A stretch of DNA of 17,706 nt from Blastocladiella britannica (GCA_025349905.2 MU624910.1:1-17706); one strand, 5' to 3'. Counted from the stretch's first letter, positions 1 to 9,651 are shown. A program made the numbers and translations. The notes: generated from the letters alone by a model not told the origin.

Positions 1-2336
1 AAAAAAAAAAAGGAAAACGTACTCTTCGCTCAGATCCACCTCCAGAGCCTCGGCGGCCTGCTGCGCCCACGACCGGTTATGCGCGGTCTTGGCCTCGGTG
101 TGCTGAATGACATCGATCTTCTTGGCCAGGTTGATGCGTTTCCGGAACTCGCTCAGGTACTGCACTTCGATCGGGAACGCGGGGATCGAGTCGCGGCCGA
201 GCTGCTTGCAGATCTTGCGGTACGCCGGCAACTCCTTGGGCGAAATGAGCACGATTGAGAGGCCCGTGTTGGCAGCCCCGCGGGCGGTTCGGCCGGAACG
301 GTGCACGTACAAGTCCGAGGTCATGGGCACCTGGAAGTGAATGACGTGGTCAATGTTCTTGATATCAAGTCCGCGCGACGCCACGTCCGATGCAATCAGG
401 ACGCCGTCGTCCGACGCCGCAAACCGCTCGAGGTTGCGCAGCCGCTGCCGCTGCTGCATCTGCGCGTGCAGCGGGTACACGGGCACGCGCATGGTGGTCA
501 GGATCGGGACCAGCCGGCGAATGGTCGAAATCGCATTCACAAACACCAGCGTGCGGCCCGGGTACCGCGTCAGCAGGTAGTACAGCACCACCTCCTTGTC
601 GTCGGGCGTGCAATCGATCCGCGACTCGATCAGGTTGCTGGTGGTCTTGGTCCCACCCGTCACGTCCACGGTCTCGTACGACTTGAGCTGCAGCTTGGAC
701 AGCAGCATCTTGAGCGTCAGCTCGCGGCCTTTAAACGTGTACGAGGCGCTCGACGTCGGCAGCGTCGCCGAAAACACCAGCGTCTGTCGCAGCACCGGTT
801 TGGCGGCCGACGGCACCCCTGCTCCATGGCTGGCGTCGCCGTCACGGTGCACGCGCATGGTGGTCTCGTCCCACTCGCTCGTGCTCTTGGTCTTGTTGAA
901 CAGGCCCACCAAGTTCTCGAGCTCCTTGAACTTGCCCTTCTCCAGCATCTTGTCGGCCTCGTCCAGCACCAGGAACCGGATCGACTGAATCGCTTGTGCG
1001 GGCAGCTGGCCCGACTCGATCAAGTCCCACAACCGGCCCGGCGTCGCCACCAAAATGTGCGGGTTCGAGCTCACCATCCGCCGCTGCTTTTCCTCGGAAA
1101 ACCCGCCCACCAGCGGCACAATGTTGACGCGGTTGAGCCGGTGCGTGTACGAGAACGGCTTGATCACCGCGCGCAAGTGGTCCACGATCTGCAGCGCCAG
1201 TTCGCGCGTCGGGGACAGGATCAGCGCCACAGGCGATACGTGCGTCATGTGCGAGGAGGCAATGTGTTGCAGGATCGGGAGCCCAAACGCCAGCGTCTTG
1301 CCCGACCCGGTCTCGGCCGCGCCGACAATATTCTTGCCGCGGGCCAGGACCAGGGGGACCGCCTCGGCTTGGATCGGGGTTGGGGACGTGAACCCTTGGT
1401 CGGCCAGACCCTTGAGCAGCCACGGGTGGAGCATCGGGAGAGCGTCGGTCCATGCCGACATGTCGGGAAGGTCCTCGGGACTGTCCACCGTCGGCCGCTC
1501 CACTGACTCTGCTGTTGTTGCTGATGTCGGCTGCTCCACTTTGTCGGCCTCCTCCTGACCGGCATCGTCGTCAGATTCAGACGCACTGGCCCATTCCTCA
1601 TCACCGTCCGCAGCCTCGTCGTCCGTGCTCAACGATGGCTCCTCGTCACGACCATCGGCTTCATCATCGCCGTTGTCGTCATCAGAAGCAGCCGCGGCCT
1701 CTGCGGCCTGGGCCTCGCGCGTCAGCCGCTTAATGTCTGCGGGATGGTCGTCCGGCAGCACGTCGTCCACATGCACGAACCCCAACGCCTGCATTTCCGC
1801 GCCCGACATTGGCGCATTGACATTGGTCGGTTTGCGAGCCGCCGGCTTGAAACTGGCAGCGGCCTATTTGGTATTCATCAGTCTCTTATACACTCTTGGG
1901 TACAATGAGGTAAAAAGCGTGCCTTGAATGACAAAATCTTGCCATCGCGGTCGGTCCCCTCCGTGACCACATCCACGCCGCTGATTTCCTCCAAGGTCAT
2001 GAACCCGGACATGTCGTCGGCACCCGATAATAGCGCGCCCTCGGGAATCGGGACCGGTTTCCAGCCCCAGGTGTCGAGTGCGGTCGGATCAAAGACGGGT
2101 GTGACGATTGCTGCTGCCGGTTTTTTGGGTTTCGCGCTCTTTTTCTCGAATGGGTTTCGAGATTGCTTCTTCATTGGTGGATCAGCGACCACGACGGCAG
2201 CGCCATTAGTGCGCATGCGTTTGCGTGGCGGCGACGCGACAGCAGGGGCAGTAGTGCTGGTTGGCGCATCGGTCGGTGCATCGGCCACGTCGGCTGCGGC
2301 GCGTTTCCGCGATGTCTGCTTTTGCCGCTTTGCCAT
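1..2336 (-). CDS. MAK5: DEAD-box ATP-dependent RNA helicase, MAK5/DDX24 family (3' end cut by window)
   Basis: Nucleolar RNA helicase; in yeast Mak5 acts in 60S ribosomal subunit assembly. The ATG at 2336 opens a basic N-terminus, then the Mak5-like segment FMTLEEISGVDVV. An acidic stretch precedes the core. Core motifs: Q motif FTSPTPIQ (about 296-303), AETGSGKT (Lys327), PTRELALQ, TPGR, DEAD (439-442), SAT, DVASRGLD and HRSGRTARG (659-667). A roughly 60-residue insert between DEAD and SAT, plus MQQRQRLRNLERF and FQVPMTSDLYVHRSGRTA, favour MAK5/DDX24 over other DEAD-box families. Best exon model: 2336-1923, then 1863-23. The first intron (1922-1864, 59 nt) seems to use a GC donor. A GTACGT donor at 22-17 suggests a last intron runs out of the window, so the C-terminus is missing. 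About 751 residues are visible; yeast Mak5 has about 770. Family is confident; the first splice site is less so. Confidence 0.9.
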
Positions 2337-2799
2337 GGCAAGCGAGTAACGTTATTATGGTGTCCATGGACCTGGGATGTAATACGAAAAATTCTGGCCG
2401 GCGATAAACTTTCCCATCACCTGATCCGTCGCCAGGAGCATTTCCCAATTAATCCCTTTCATTCCCATCCCCCGAAAATTCGAGTTATGGAAAAAGGCAA
2501 ACACTTCATAAATAGCTCTTCTACCTGAATCCATGAATATGCTTACCCCTGATTGGATTTCTCAGTCCGTGGCGTACTCACGCACGCTCTTCGGTTCATG
2601 AACAACAATGCTTTCCACAGGGACCAAGCCATACCTCCAACTTTTCCTGATTGTTTTTTCCTTTCCCTCCTTGGGCCAGGTACAAATACGCCTGGTCCCA
2701 TTCCCCTCCCGCCCCCTCGCTCGCCGTAATCCCTAATCCCCTCTCCTTTTCCCTTTCACGCGCTGGTCGCTCCTCATTCATCCTACTACAAACCAAAAA
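2337..2799. other. Intergenic region between divergent MAK5 and Lys/Ala-rich gene
   Basis: This 463-bp stretch separates two divergent starts, so it should carry both promoters. It is more AT-rich than the flanking genes. A TATA-like ATAAATAG lies at about 2508-2515, and the last 150 bp before the plus-strand start are pyrimidine-rich. I found no convincing coding exon, RNA gene or repeat in it. Confidence 0.5.
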
Positions 2800-3483
2800 A
2801 TGCTGCGCATTCACTCTCTCCTGCTGGCCCTGGTGGCTTTGATGGCGATCGCGACCTCGGGCCCGATCGGTTCCCCAACCGGTGTGCTGGTGTTCGCGGC
2901 CCCAGTTACAAGCAACTATGTTTCCATGCTGCACCGCCGGTTCCCGGATCCCAAGAAGGGCAAGAAGGCCGGCGCCAAGAAGGCCGGCGGCAAGAAGCAA
3001 CTCGGCGGTGGCAAGAAGAAGAAGGCCACCGCCGCCAAGAAGGCCGCCGCTGCCGGTAAGAAGAAGAAGGCCGCGGGTGGCAAGAAGGCCGCTGCTGCTG
3101 GTAAGAAGAAGAAGGCTGCCGCCGCCGCTGCTGCCGCAAAGAAAGCCGCTGCTGCCGCCGCCGCCAAGAAACAAGCCGACGATGCCGCTGCTGCCGCTGG
3201 CGGTGGTGCCGGCGCCGCTGGGGACGCGCAGGCGATCCAACAAGCGCAACAACAAGCTATTGGCGATGCACTGGCCAAAGCCGCCGCCGACGGAGTCACG
3301 GATCCGGACGAGATTTCGCGGATCGTTGACGAGGCCGCGGCGTCGGTGACGGCTGGCGGCGCGGCCGCGGGTGGAGATGCGGCTGGCGGCGCGGCGGCGG
3401 GCGGTCAAAAGAAGAAGAAGGGAGGCAAGAAGGGAGGCAAGAAGGGAGGCAAGAAGGGAAAGAAGAACAAGCAGCAGGCGTAA
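2800..3483 (+). CDS. Secreted Lys/Ala/Gly-rich low-complexity protein
   Basis: A single-exon, 227-residue protein of no recognised family. The start has an A-rich context (CAAAAAATG). Residues 1-34 look like a signal peptide: a short basic start, a Leu/Ala-rich core, then small residues ending at FAAP. A dibasic LHRR at about 44-47 could be a Kex2-type processing site. The remainder is strongly basic: clusters of KKKK/KK separated by Ala and Gly runs (about 52-170), a short more ordinary segment with two acidic patches (about 180-215), and a C-terminal GGKK tandem repeat. It resembles histone H1 tails or chytrid cell-surface low-complexity proteins in composition only. A long opposite-strand reading frame here is just the mirror of the Ala/Lys codon bias. 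The existence of the gene is likely; its role is unknown. It might bind polyanions such as DNA, acidic polysaccharide or silica, or act as a wall protein. Confidence 0.72.
   Translation: MLRIHSLLLALVALMAIATSGPIGSPTGVLVFAAPVTSNYVSMLHRRFPDPKKGKKAGAKKAGGKKQLGGGKKKKATAAKKAAAAGKKKKAAGGKKAAAAGKKKKAAAAAAAAKKAAAAAAAKKQADDAAAAAGGGAGAAGDAQAIQQAQQQAIGDALAKAAADGVTDPDEISRIVDEAAASVTAGGAAAGGDAAGGAAAGGQKKKKGGKKGGKKGGKKGKKNKQQA
3421..3456 (+). repeat. 12-bp tandem repeat, three copies
   Basis: Three exact head-to-tail copies of GGAGGCAAGAAG encode the GGKK repeat at the C-terminus of the Lys/Ala-rich protein. A shortened fourth unit follows. The array is prone to length change by slippage. Confidence 0.9.
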
Positions 3484-3526
3484 GTGAAATGTAAAAAAAA
3501 AAAAATTCGCATTTGATCCTATTCAT

Positions 3527-4749
3527 TCAGTGCGGAGGCTGCTTTAGCCGTTCCTCGAGCGCTCGGAGCGCGGTGGCCCTGTACGCAAAATGTAAGTCCA
3601 AACAAACAAAAAAAAAAACGAAATGGAACGAAAGGACATACTTGCGGCGATCCGAGTCCGAGATCCCAGCGGCCGACGCGCTCGAAGATCCTGTCGATGG
3701 AGTTAATGGAGGCGTTGCAACTGCCACTGGTTTGGTCGCAGATGCAAGGAACCGGCGCGCTGGCGCCAGTCGCACAAACCCGGATCGACGGCGCGGATCC
3801 ATGTCCAAGATGCGCGTGGGTGCTGCCGATACCAGCTTAAGCCGCACCGCCAACTGAAAGATCCGGTCCGTCACGGGTCGGATCCAAGGTCTGTTTTGGT
3901 GCGTCAATATCAATCTCTATAATGGGAACAAAAAAAAAGAACGCAACTGGATCCGGTCCGGGAAAAACGACGCAAATGCAAATGATTCGGAGCGGTCGCC
4001 GCGGATCGCGTCCTCGAATCGGACAAACCGCAAGTACCACCAGGCGGCGAGGAATCCGGCCAGTGACAGCGCATAGTATGGCAAGTACGTGGCGCCAAGG
4101 AGGGCAAATGTCACGGCATTCCCGATCAACCAGGCAAACGGCAAGTGCTGGCAGAGTAGAGCGCGGACACGTCAATAACAAAACTCCAACAAGAAAAAGT
4201 GACCAACCAAACCTTGACACGAAATCCGGATCCGATCCCAAACTTGACCACATGCTCGGGCACGCATTGCTTGTAGGCGACAATGCCGCTGGCGGCGAGG
4301 CCGATCGCGCCATGGATACGCGTATCGTCACCAACCGGCCACCACAACCGGAGAACAAGCAGGTACCAGACCATCACGAGCGCCGACGTGGTTCCGGCCG
4401 AAGCAAACAAGAACCGTAACAGGCCACGCGCTCCCCAGTGCCGCTCAAAGTACCGTAACGAGTAGAACAGGGCCGGGACAGTGACTGTCAGCCGCCACAC
4501 GATAGTTTCGGGCGCCGGGTAAGTCAAGTAAGTCCAGGCGGCCAGAGGCGCGTGCACGGGATCGAGGGCGAGGAGTCGGAGCACCCGCGACTCTGGCGGT
4601 GATGGTGGTGGTGGCGCCGACAGTCCATCAGCCGAGGATGTTGTTGCAGGAGCAGGAGCAAGGGCAAGGGCAGCACGATGCAGCTCGGCAATGGCTGCGA
4701 TCGAGGTCACAAGGTAAATGCCAGTAGTGACGCGTGCGACTGTGGCCAT
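3527..4749 (-). CDS. TMEM115: TMEM115 family Golgi multipass membrane protein (DUF1751)
   Basis: A polytopic membrane protein of the TMEM115/DUF1751 family, rhomboid-like without protease function, linked in animals to Golgi structure and retrograde transport. Four exons: 4749-4213, 4147-3948, 3890-3642 and 3578-3527. Introns are 65, 57 and 63 nt, all GT-AG; together the exons give 345 residues. Diagnostic residues: ERHWGARGLLRF in the middle, then IHGAIGLAASGIVAYKQCVPEH, matching the family's HG...ALKQ..PEH signature. RVK/HLP is rebuilt exactly at the first junction and FASFFPD follows the last membrane segment. The C-terminal cytosolic tail ends in ALRALEERLK, also typical. There is no Ser/His rhomboid dyad in the expected contexts. 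The start at 4749 is preferred over an in-frame ATG at 4818, which would overlap the divergent TOE1 gene. The 3' end lies 43 bp from the convergent Lys/Ala-rich gene. Confidence 0.9.
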
Positions 4750-4796
4750 TTTCGTCCGTTCTGCTTGGAAAAGTGCGAAAGAGCAGGCAAGAAATA
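4750..4796. promoter_or_regulatory. Very short bidirectional promoter/5' region (TMEM115 and TOE1)
   Basis: Only 47 bp separate the two divergent start codons at 4749 (-) and 4797 (+). No TATA box is visible. Transcription must start either in this gap or inside the opposite gene's coding sequence, so the two transcripts probably overlap or share a bidirectional core promoter. This depends on both start choices being right. Confidence 0.55.
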
Positions 4797-6660
4797 ATGC
4801 AAGCAATTGAGGAGACAACGCGTATCGGCGCGCACTACGACTACCCGCCCACGTCGCTGCGCACCGCCACTCATTCGGAGATTGTTGCCTGCAACCTCGC
4901 CGACGCGCTTCCGGACTTGCTGGCCGCCATTGCCGCCGCCGACTTTGTGGCCGTTGACTGCGAGTTCTCGGGCCTGGGCGCCGCCGACCGCCGCAAGCTC
5001 CGGGCCAAGGACCTGCAGGTGCGCTACGATGGCGTGTCGAACCTCGCCCTCTCGTACGCGCTGTACGCCATTGGCATCTCGTGTTTTACGCGTACCAATG
5101 CTATTGACAATGGTAATGTCACGTACGCCGTCAAGTCGTTTGACGTGCTGACCCGCCGTCTCGTACGTTCTATGCTATTGCTATGCTATATCAGCTTACG
5201 ACAATATGATATAACAGGGCACCCACTCGATCGACTCCGAGTCTATGGCGTTCCTGGTCCAGAACGAGTTTGACCTGAACCGGCAGGCCGCGCACGGCTG
5301 CCCGCTGTACATTGGTAACCTGGCCGACGCCAAGGGCTTGAACGACGCCGCCAGGGCCAACGTGACGCTCCTCCGCCAGTTGTGGCCGGCGCTGCAGAAA
5401 TCGCCCCTGGTCATGCACAACGGCCTGCTCGATCTGATGTTCCTATACGTGTCGCTGCACGGCCGCCCGCCTAGAGACTTGCCGACCTGGCAGTACACGC
5501 TGGCGACGCAGTTCCCGCGCGGCGTATGGGACACGAAACTGATTTCCGAGTCGGTCGAGCCCGAGGGCGGACGATCGCACCTGTCGTACTTGTTCCGCAA
5601 GTGCGAGCGCTGGCAGGACACGCGCCGCGTCCGTGGGTTGCCGGCGTTCGGGGTCCAGTTCGAGCCGAGCTTGGTTCGCTCGACCCATGCCATTGATACC
5701 GCCGCGTTGCACTTGTACGCTCAGCATCGACGTGACAGCAACGATGAGGATGGACTCTTGGAGGTAACGACAAAGCAGCGCCGGAACCCTACCACCTGCC
5801 CGACCATGATGCAAAAGGGCGTCTGCTACCGCATGCTCATGTGCGAGTACACGCACGATCTGGACGCGGTCCTGGACGACTATTTCCTGCGCAACGGCGG
5901 CGAGTTCCGGGCTCCACCACCACCACCACCAGTCGTGGCAACTGCACCTTCGATCGACAATGGTGATGCGTTTTCGATGGACGCGGCGGCCGGCATGGTG
6001 GATGCGGGGTACCAAGAAGACGCTGCGCTATGGGCTGTGGACGCCACGAACCGGAAACGGACCGCATCGGCCGCGTTTGGAGACGTGGACGACGCTGCGG
6101 TGGGCCAGATTGAGACGGCAGATATTGATGTTGCCACCGCCAACCGGCCCAAACGCCGGCGCGTTGAGAGCTCTACGGGCGGCGATAGTCCTGCCGCAGC
6201 AGAGATGCCAGCGACCACCACCCCAGACACTCGCCGCCCAAACATGATTCTGGACGCCGACATGGCCGACTCTTCGGACGCGTCCGCGCATTCCGGGCAC
6301 GCCGACGCGTACATGACCGCGTACATCTTTGCGCACTACCTGCACTCGCGTCCCCCAGCCGCGGTGACCAGTGGCCCACAGCCCGCGGCCTCGGCCGCCG
6401 TGACCGCCACTACGCCCACCAGTCTCGCCAGCATTTTGAAATCGGCCAACGGAGAAGTTGCCCCGGAATCAACCGATGGTCCCCTGTCGCCGTCGCAGGC
6501 AGCTGGCATGGAGGTGGATACGCCCACCGACCAGGACGGATCAGCGTTTTCGGCCGTAGACCAGTTCCGCAACAAGGTGTATGTCTCGGAGAGCGCCGTG
6601 CCGCTCAGCTTACACACGTCGTCGCACGCGTCTGTGCCGGCGAGCGCATACTTGTCTTGA
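4797..6660 (+). CDS. TOE1: TOE1-type DEDD 3' exonuclease with CCCH zinc finger
   Basis: A CAF1/PARN-superfamily deadenylase-like exonuclease. Animal TOE1 trims 3' tails of snRNAs and other small RNAs in the nucleus. Exons 4797-5162 and 5218-6660 with a 55-nt GT-AG intron (phase 0) give 602 residues; human TOE1 has 510. FVAVDCEFSGLG supplies the first catalytic Asp54/Glu56, HNGLLDLMFLY supplies Asp194, and WDTK with SHLSYLFRKCER are typical TOE1 blocks. A CCCH finger (C316-x8-C325-x5-C331-x3-H335) interrupts the nuclease fold as in TOE1. The fold then resumes at HSGHADAYMTAYIF, giving His481 and Asp486. NKVYVSESAVPL near the C-terminus is also TOE1-like. The loop between finger and last catalytic block is long, acidic, has a run of seven prolines and a nuclear localisation signal PKRRR (about 434-438). 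All catalytic residues are present, so it is probably active. Confidence 0.92.
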
Positions 6661-6717
6661 CACTTTTTTATTGTAATTTAAACCTTGGTTTTGACATTGG
6701 ATTTTTCAAATATAACA

Positions 6718-8575
6718 TCACGTAGTCGTCGGCATTCCGAGGCGCGCCACCCGCTGCAACACCTCCCACGATTGCTGGAGCGCGTAGTCCGCGAACTCCG
6801 GCACCAGTATCCCGCACGATGGACCGTGCGTCGCCAGCCACTCGAGCACCCGGTTGCAACTGCGTTGGTCTGCCGACGAGATCAACGCCGCGAATGCTGC
6901 GGCCGACGTGGACGTGGGTGCCAGTTCGACGGTGGTTCTGGTTGGCGATCCACTTCATGACAGCAATCGATGCTGAGACCGATTTTCCTTGAGCAACTAC
7001 ACAAATGCGGTCCATTAAACTGGTCCAATCCAGGTCGAGCCCAAGTTCGGGTAACGTGTCCTCGAGCCACTTTGAAGGCTCACGCAGGTCCAAGGAATGC
7101 GCGTAGGAGAGCAGACGAATGACGTTGTCCGTCCCGAATTCCAGGCGCATTTCAGGATGATCGCGCCACCACTGCATCAACGGCTGGTCGTTGGTCTTGA
7201 TGGCACGGGAAATGATGGTAGGGGAAATAGTGGTCGTTAATGTCTCGAAGTCCCTCGTTGCCGCTCTGCTGACCACGTGTTTGAAGATTCCAGAACGCCT
7301 GCAAGTCCTCGAGCGTATCTCTGTCGTCCCAACTCCAGGACAGCATCGGCAATTTGAAGCTGGGATCGCGGTCGGCGCGCTCAAGCCACCATGGCAAGAC
7401 AGTATGGCGGGTGTCGCGCGTGATATAAAACAAGTCGGGTGCTACTAACGGGACAAGGCGAGCGGACGGGGTGCTGGCGGCGGGCAATGACGAGTTCCAG
7501 ATCCAGTCCAGCGTGTCAATCCGGCCATTTTCGCTGGCAGACACCAGCAGATCCGCAACGTCAGGGAACGGCAATCCGTGGTCGACGTGCCGCCGCCACC
7601 ACCAGCTGAGTGCGGGAGGGTCTGGCAGCGTTTGGTCGTCGGAAAAAAAATCGGTTGGCTCAGTGATGGGTGGGAGGAGCGCGCTGTCAACCATGGCGGC
7701 CCAGGCCTCGAGAAGATCGACACGGCCATCAACAGCGAGCGTGCCCAGGTCGTCAAATTCAATGGACCGCAGCGCAGCGTCGCCCTCGTTGTTGAGATGG
7801 TTCTCTGCGTCGTCCGTCTTATGAAAGTGTACAAGTCCGTCGATGGTCGCCCGATCGCGCCACCACTGGCACATTGCCAACTGCGTCGGCCGGTCCTCTT
7901 TGACGGTCGCGAGCCAATGGGCCTTTGGTTGGACGGGATCCGGCACCGTCTCGCGAGCAACGCGGCCCGCGATGGCGCCGTGCACGGCCTCGGCATGCTT
8001 GAATGGGAGGCCGAATTGGACATGTTTCTGCCACCACCATTTGAGTGTATCCACGTCCTGGGCACTGTCGATGGCCTTGGTCGTGTGCGGAAAGTCCATG
8101 GGCGGCAATCGCAGGAGGTGACAGTGCATCTGCCACACGATATCGAGCATATGGACGCCCGCAGTCGACGCGGCATCGACCATTTCGGTTGTCACCTGCA
8201 GCGGCAGGTAGTACTTGTTGTTGTGGATGTTCACGCAGAAATACAGAACATGCACAGCCATACCACGGCGCCAAAGTCCCTGCGCCGAATGAAAGATGCA
8301 GAGAGCGGGCCAGAGCCATCAAATGTGAGCTCAAGCAGACTAAAAGACGTGAACCAGGTTTGGAGTAACGGCAGGCTCGGCGTGTCGCCGCTTTCGAGCG
8401 CCGAAAAGGAAGGGCATTGGCTGAGCAGTCGGCGCACAAACCCTGGGACTTTGGTGGTGGAGGTTACCCTCAGGCACGCGGACCAGTCATCGGGGCAGTA
8501 CTCTTGCGACTCTGTGTCGCCAATGAGATGGCAAAAGATGCAGTCGAGGACTAGGCTCGGAAAATTGGCCGACAT
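6718..8575 (-). pseudogene. Frame-disrupted Trp-rich repeat protein (ankyrin-like, blastocladiomycete type)
   Basis: Reading from an ATG at 8575, the coding signal continues to a TGA at 6718 but changes frame three times. Units of about 30-35 residues recur, with cores such as DTLKWWWQKH, PALSWWWRRHVDHGLPF, RIDTLDWIWN, LMQWWRDHP and NRVLEWLATHG; such ankyrin-like WW units are common in blastocladiomycete genomes. The N-terminus FPSLVLDCIFCHL faintly resembles an F-box start. Shift 1 (about 8263-8196) could be a 68-nt GT-AG phase-0 intron, but the read-through frame also looks family-like. Shifts 2 (about 7280-7295) and 3 (about 6930-6945) have no phase-compatible splice sites, and protein-like sequence abuts on both sides. 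Either this is a recently decayed family member or the assembly has single-base indels. The 3' end faces TOE1 with a 57-bp gap. Confidence 0.6.
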
Positions 8576-8616
8576 GTCGTCCTACACGGCTGCGCACTGA
8601 ACAGAGTTCGGGTGTT

Positions 8617-9612
8617 GGAATTCCGTGATGGAAGTGATGTGGAACAAAACGTCCGTTTTATCGCCAACGGAATTCTTCAGGCCTTGTTTTTCCATGGCCA
8701 AACCAAGCTGTTTTTCTCGTTGCTTTTTCTTGCTGGAATTCCACGAGCATTATCTCAGTCCGATCATGCTACCGCAATTCCGAGCTGTCATTCCACGACC
8801 GATCCAATACCCCCATCCCGATCCCGAAAATGTGGGTGCCAGCGAGATTGCCAGCCAGCGGGGCCGAAGTTGCCTTGAGCTTGCTGGTTGAGCTCCTTGG
8901 CGCGAGGGGAGTCCTTGAAATCGGTCACGAGAGTTGGAGTCGGGCCGCTTGCGAGTTGGCTGGCAGAGAGATGATTGTACACAGCGGGCAGGGCCACCAC
9001 GTGCTTGATGGTCTGCACCTTTGGCTGGGCGAGCTTCTTGTTGAGCGCCTCGATCGCTGAAATCGTAGGGGTGGAGTGTCATGGTGTGGGGTGGACGTGT
9101 TGTAGTCTCGGACTTGTCGTCGGTGTGGAAGTCCAGCGGCAGTGAAAAATCCAATGGAAAGAGCGAGCTCAAAACAAATGCATCGAAAAACGGTGTTGGA
9201 ATGGCGGTTGCATTCCGTGAGCAAAAAAAAGCTGTTGGATGCACAAGGAATTCCTTGAGCGCTGGAATTCCATCACCTCAACTCTGTTCTGTGCGCAGCC
9301 GTGTAAGAAACGAAATAAGAACAGAATATCACAAGGATAACGAACTTCTCCTTTATCCTTTACAACGATTCCATACACCCAAATACAAGATATCCGGCAT
9401 GGTCCTCCAAAAACTGCTCGGGTATGCGCCATCTCTTTTTTTCGACTCTTTTCAATTCTCTTGGTGTTGGTTTTATTTGCCTCGATTCTTGTTTTTGTAA
9501 TGCTCACCATTGTTGAATGTAGTTTGATTCCCGCAAAAAAGTCTAAGTACCGGCATTGATTGCATCCAAGCGACCCGGAATGTCGGAATCTTTCCACTTG
9601 ACTCGGAATTCC
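8617..9612. repeat. Cluster of GGAATTCC palindromes
   Basis: Five perfect GGAATTCC octamers occur at 8617-8624, 8735-8742, 9247-9254, 9264-9271 and 9605-9612. A one-mismatch copy lies at 8669-8676, and split copies (GGAAT...ATTCC) at about 9198-9216. I noticed no perfect copy elsewhere in the window. Flanks are partly shared: GCTGGAATTCCA occurs at 8732-8743 and 9261-9272. GGTGTTGGAA/TTCCGTGA occurs joined at 8611-8628 and split by 11 nt at 9192-9219. The copy at 9247 sits in a 14-bp palindrome (9244-9257). The nature of the repeat is unknown. Confidence 0.7.
8788..9056 (-). CDS. Probable terminal exon of an unidentified small gene (5' exon not found)
   Basis: A frame of about 89 codons ends in TGA at 8790-8788. 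It is preceded by a good acceptor (CTACGATTTCAG, AG at 9058-9057), directly after which the frame opens with AIEALNKKLAQPK. The product reads like a real globular protein (HVVALPAVYNHLSASQL, then FGPAGWQSRWHPHFRDRDGG), and codon use is GC-rich like neighbouring genes, unlike the AT-richer flanks. An upstream in-frame stop nine codons before the acceptor shows that a spliced 5' exon is needed. The exon starts in phase 1, and I found no convincing matching donor plus ATG in 9060-9700. A basic frame near 9100-9220 could be a mitochondrial-type leader, but its splice phase does not fit. I do not recognise the family. Part of it could be a degraded gene. Confidence 0.45.
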
Positions 9613-9651
9613 GTAATTATTGTCCAAGAACCCCCTCTTTGTTTTTTTCCC

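Noticed and set aside
301..1506. Long plus-strand ORF opposite the helicase
   Set aside because: It is the antisense shadow of a GC-rich coding region; the minus-strand frame holds all the DEAD-box motifs in order.
2596..3408. Minus-strand Gly/Leu/Ser-rich ORF opposite the Lys/Ala-rich gene
   Set aside because: Its low-complexity sequence is the mirror of GCC/AAG codon runs; the plus-strand frame has a signal peptide and clean start.
7578..8600. 340-codon plus-strand ORF
   Set aside because: It lies antisense to the Trp-rich repeat protein, whose repeated WW units are clearly the coding sense.
8735..9271. Heat-shock elements
   Set aside because: The repeated core GAATTC lacks the two-base spacing of nGAAnnTTCn units, so it does not match a heat-shock element.
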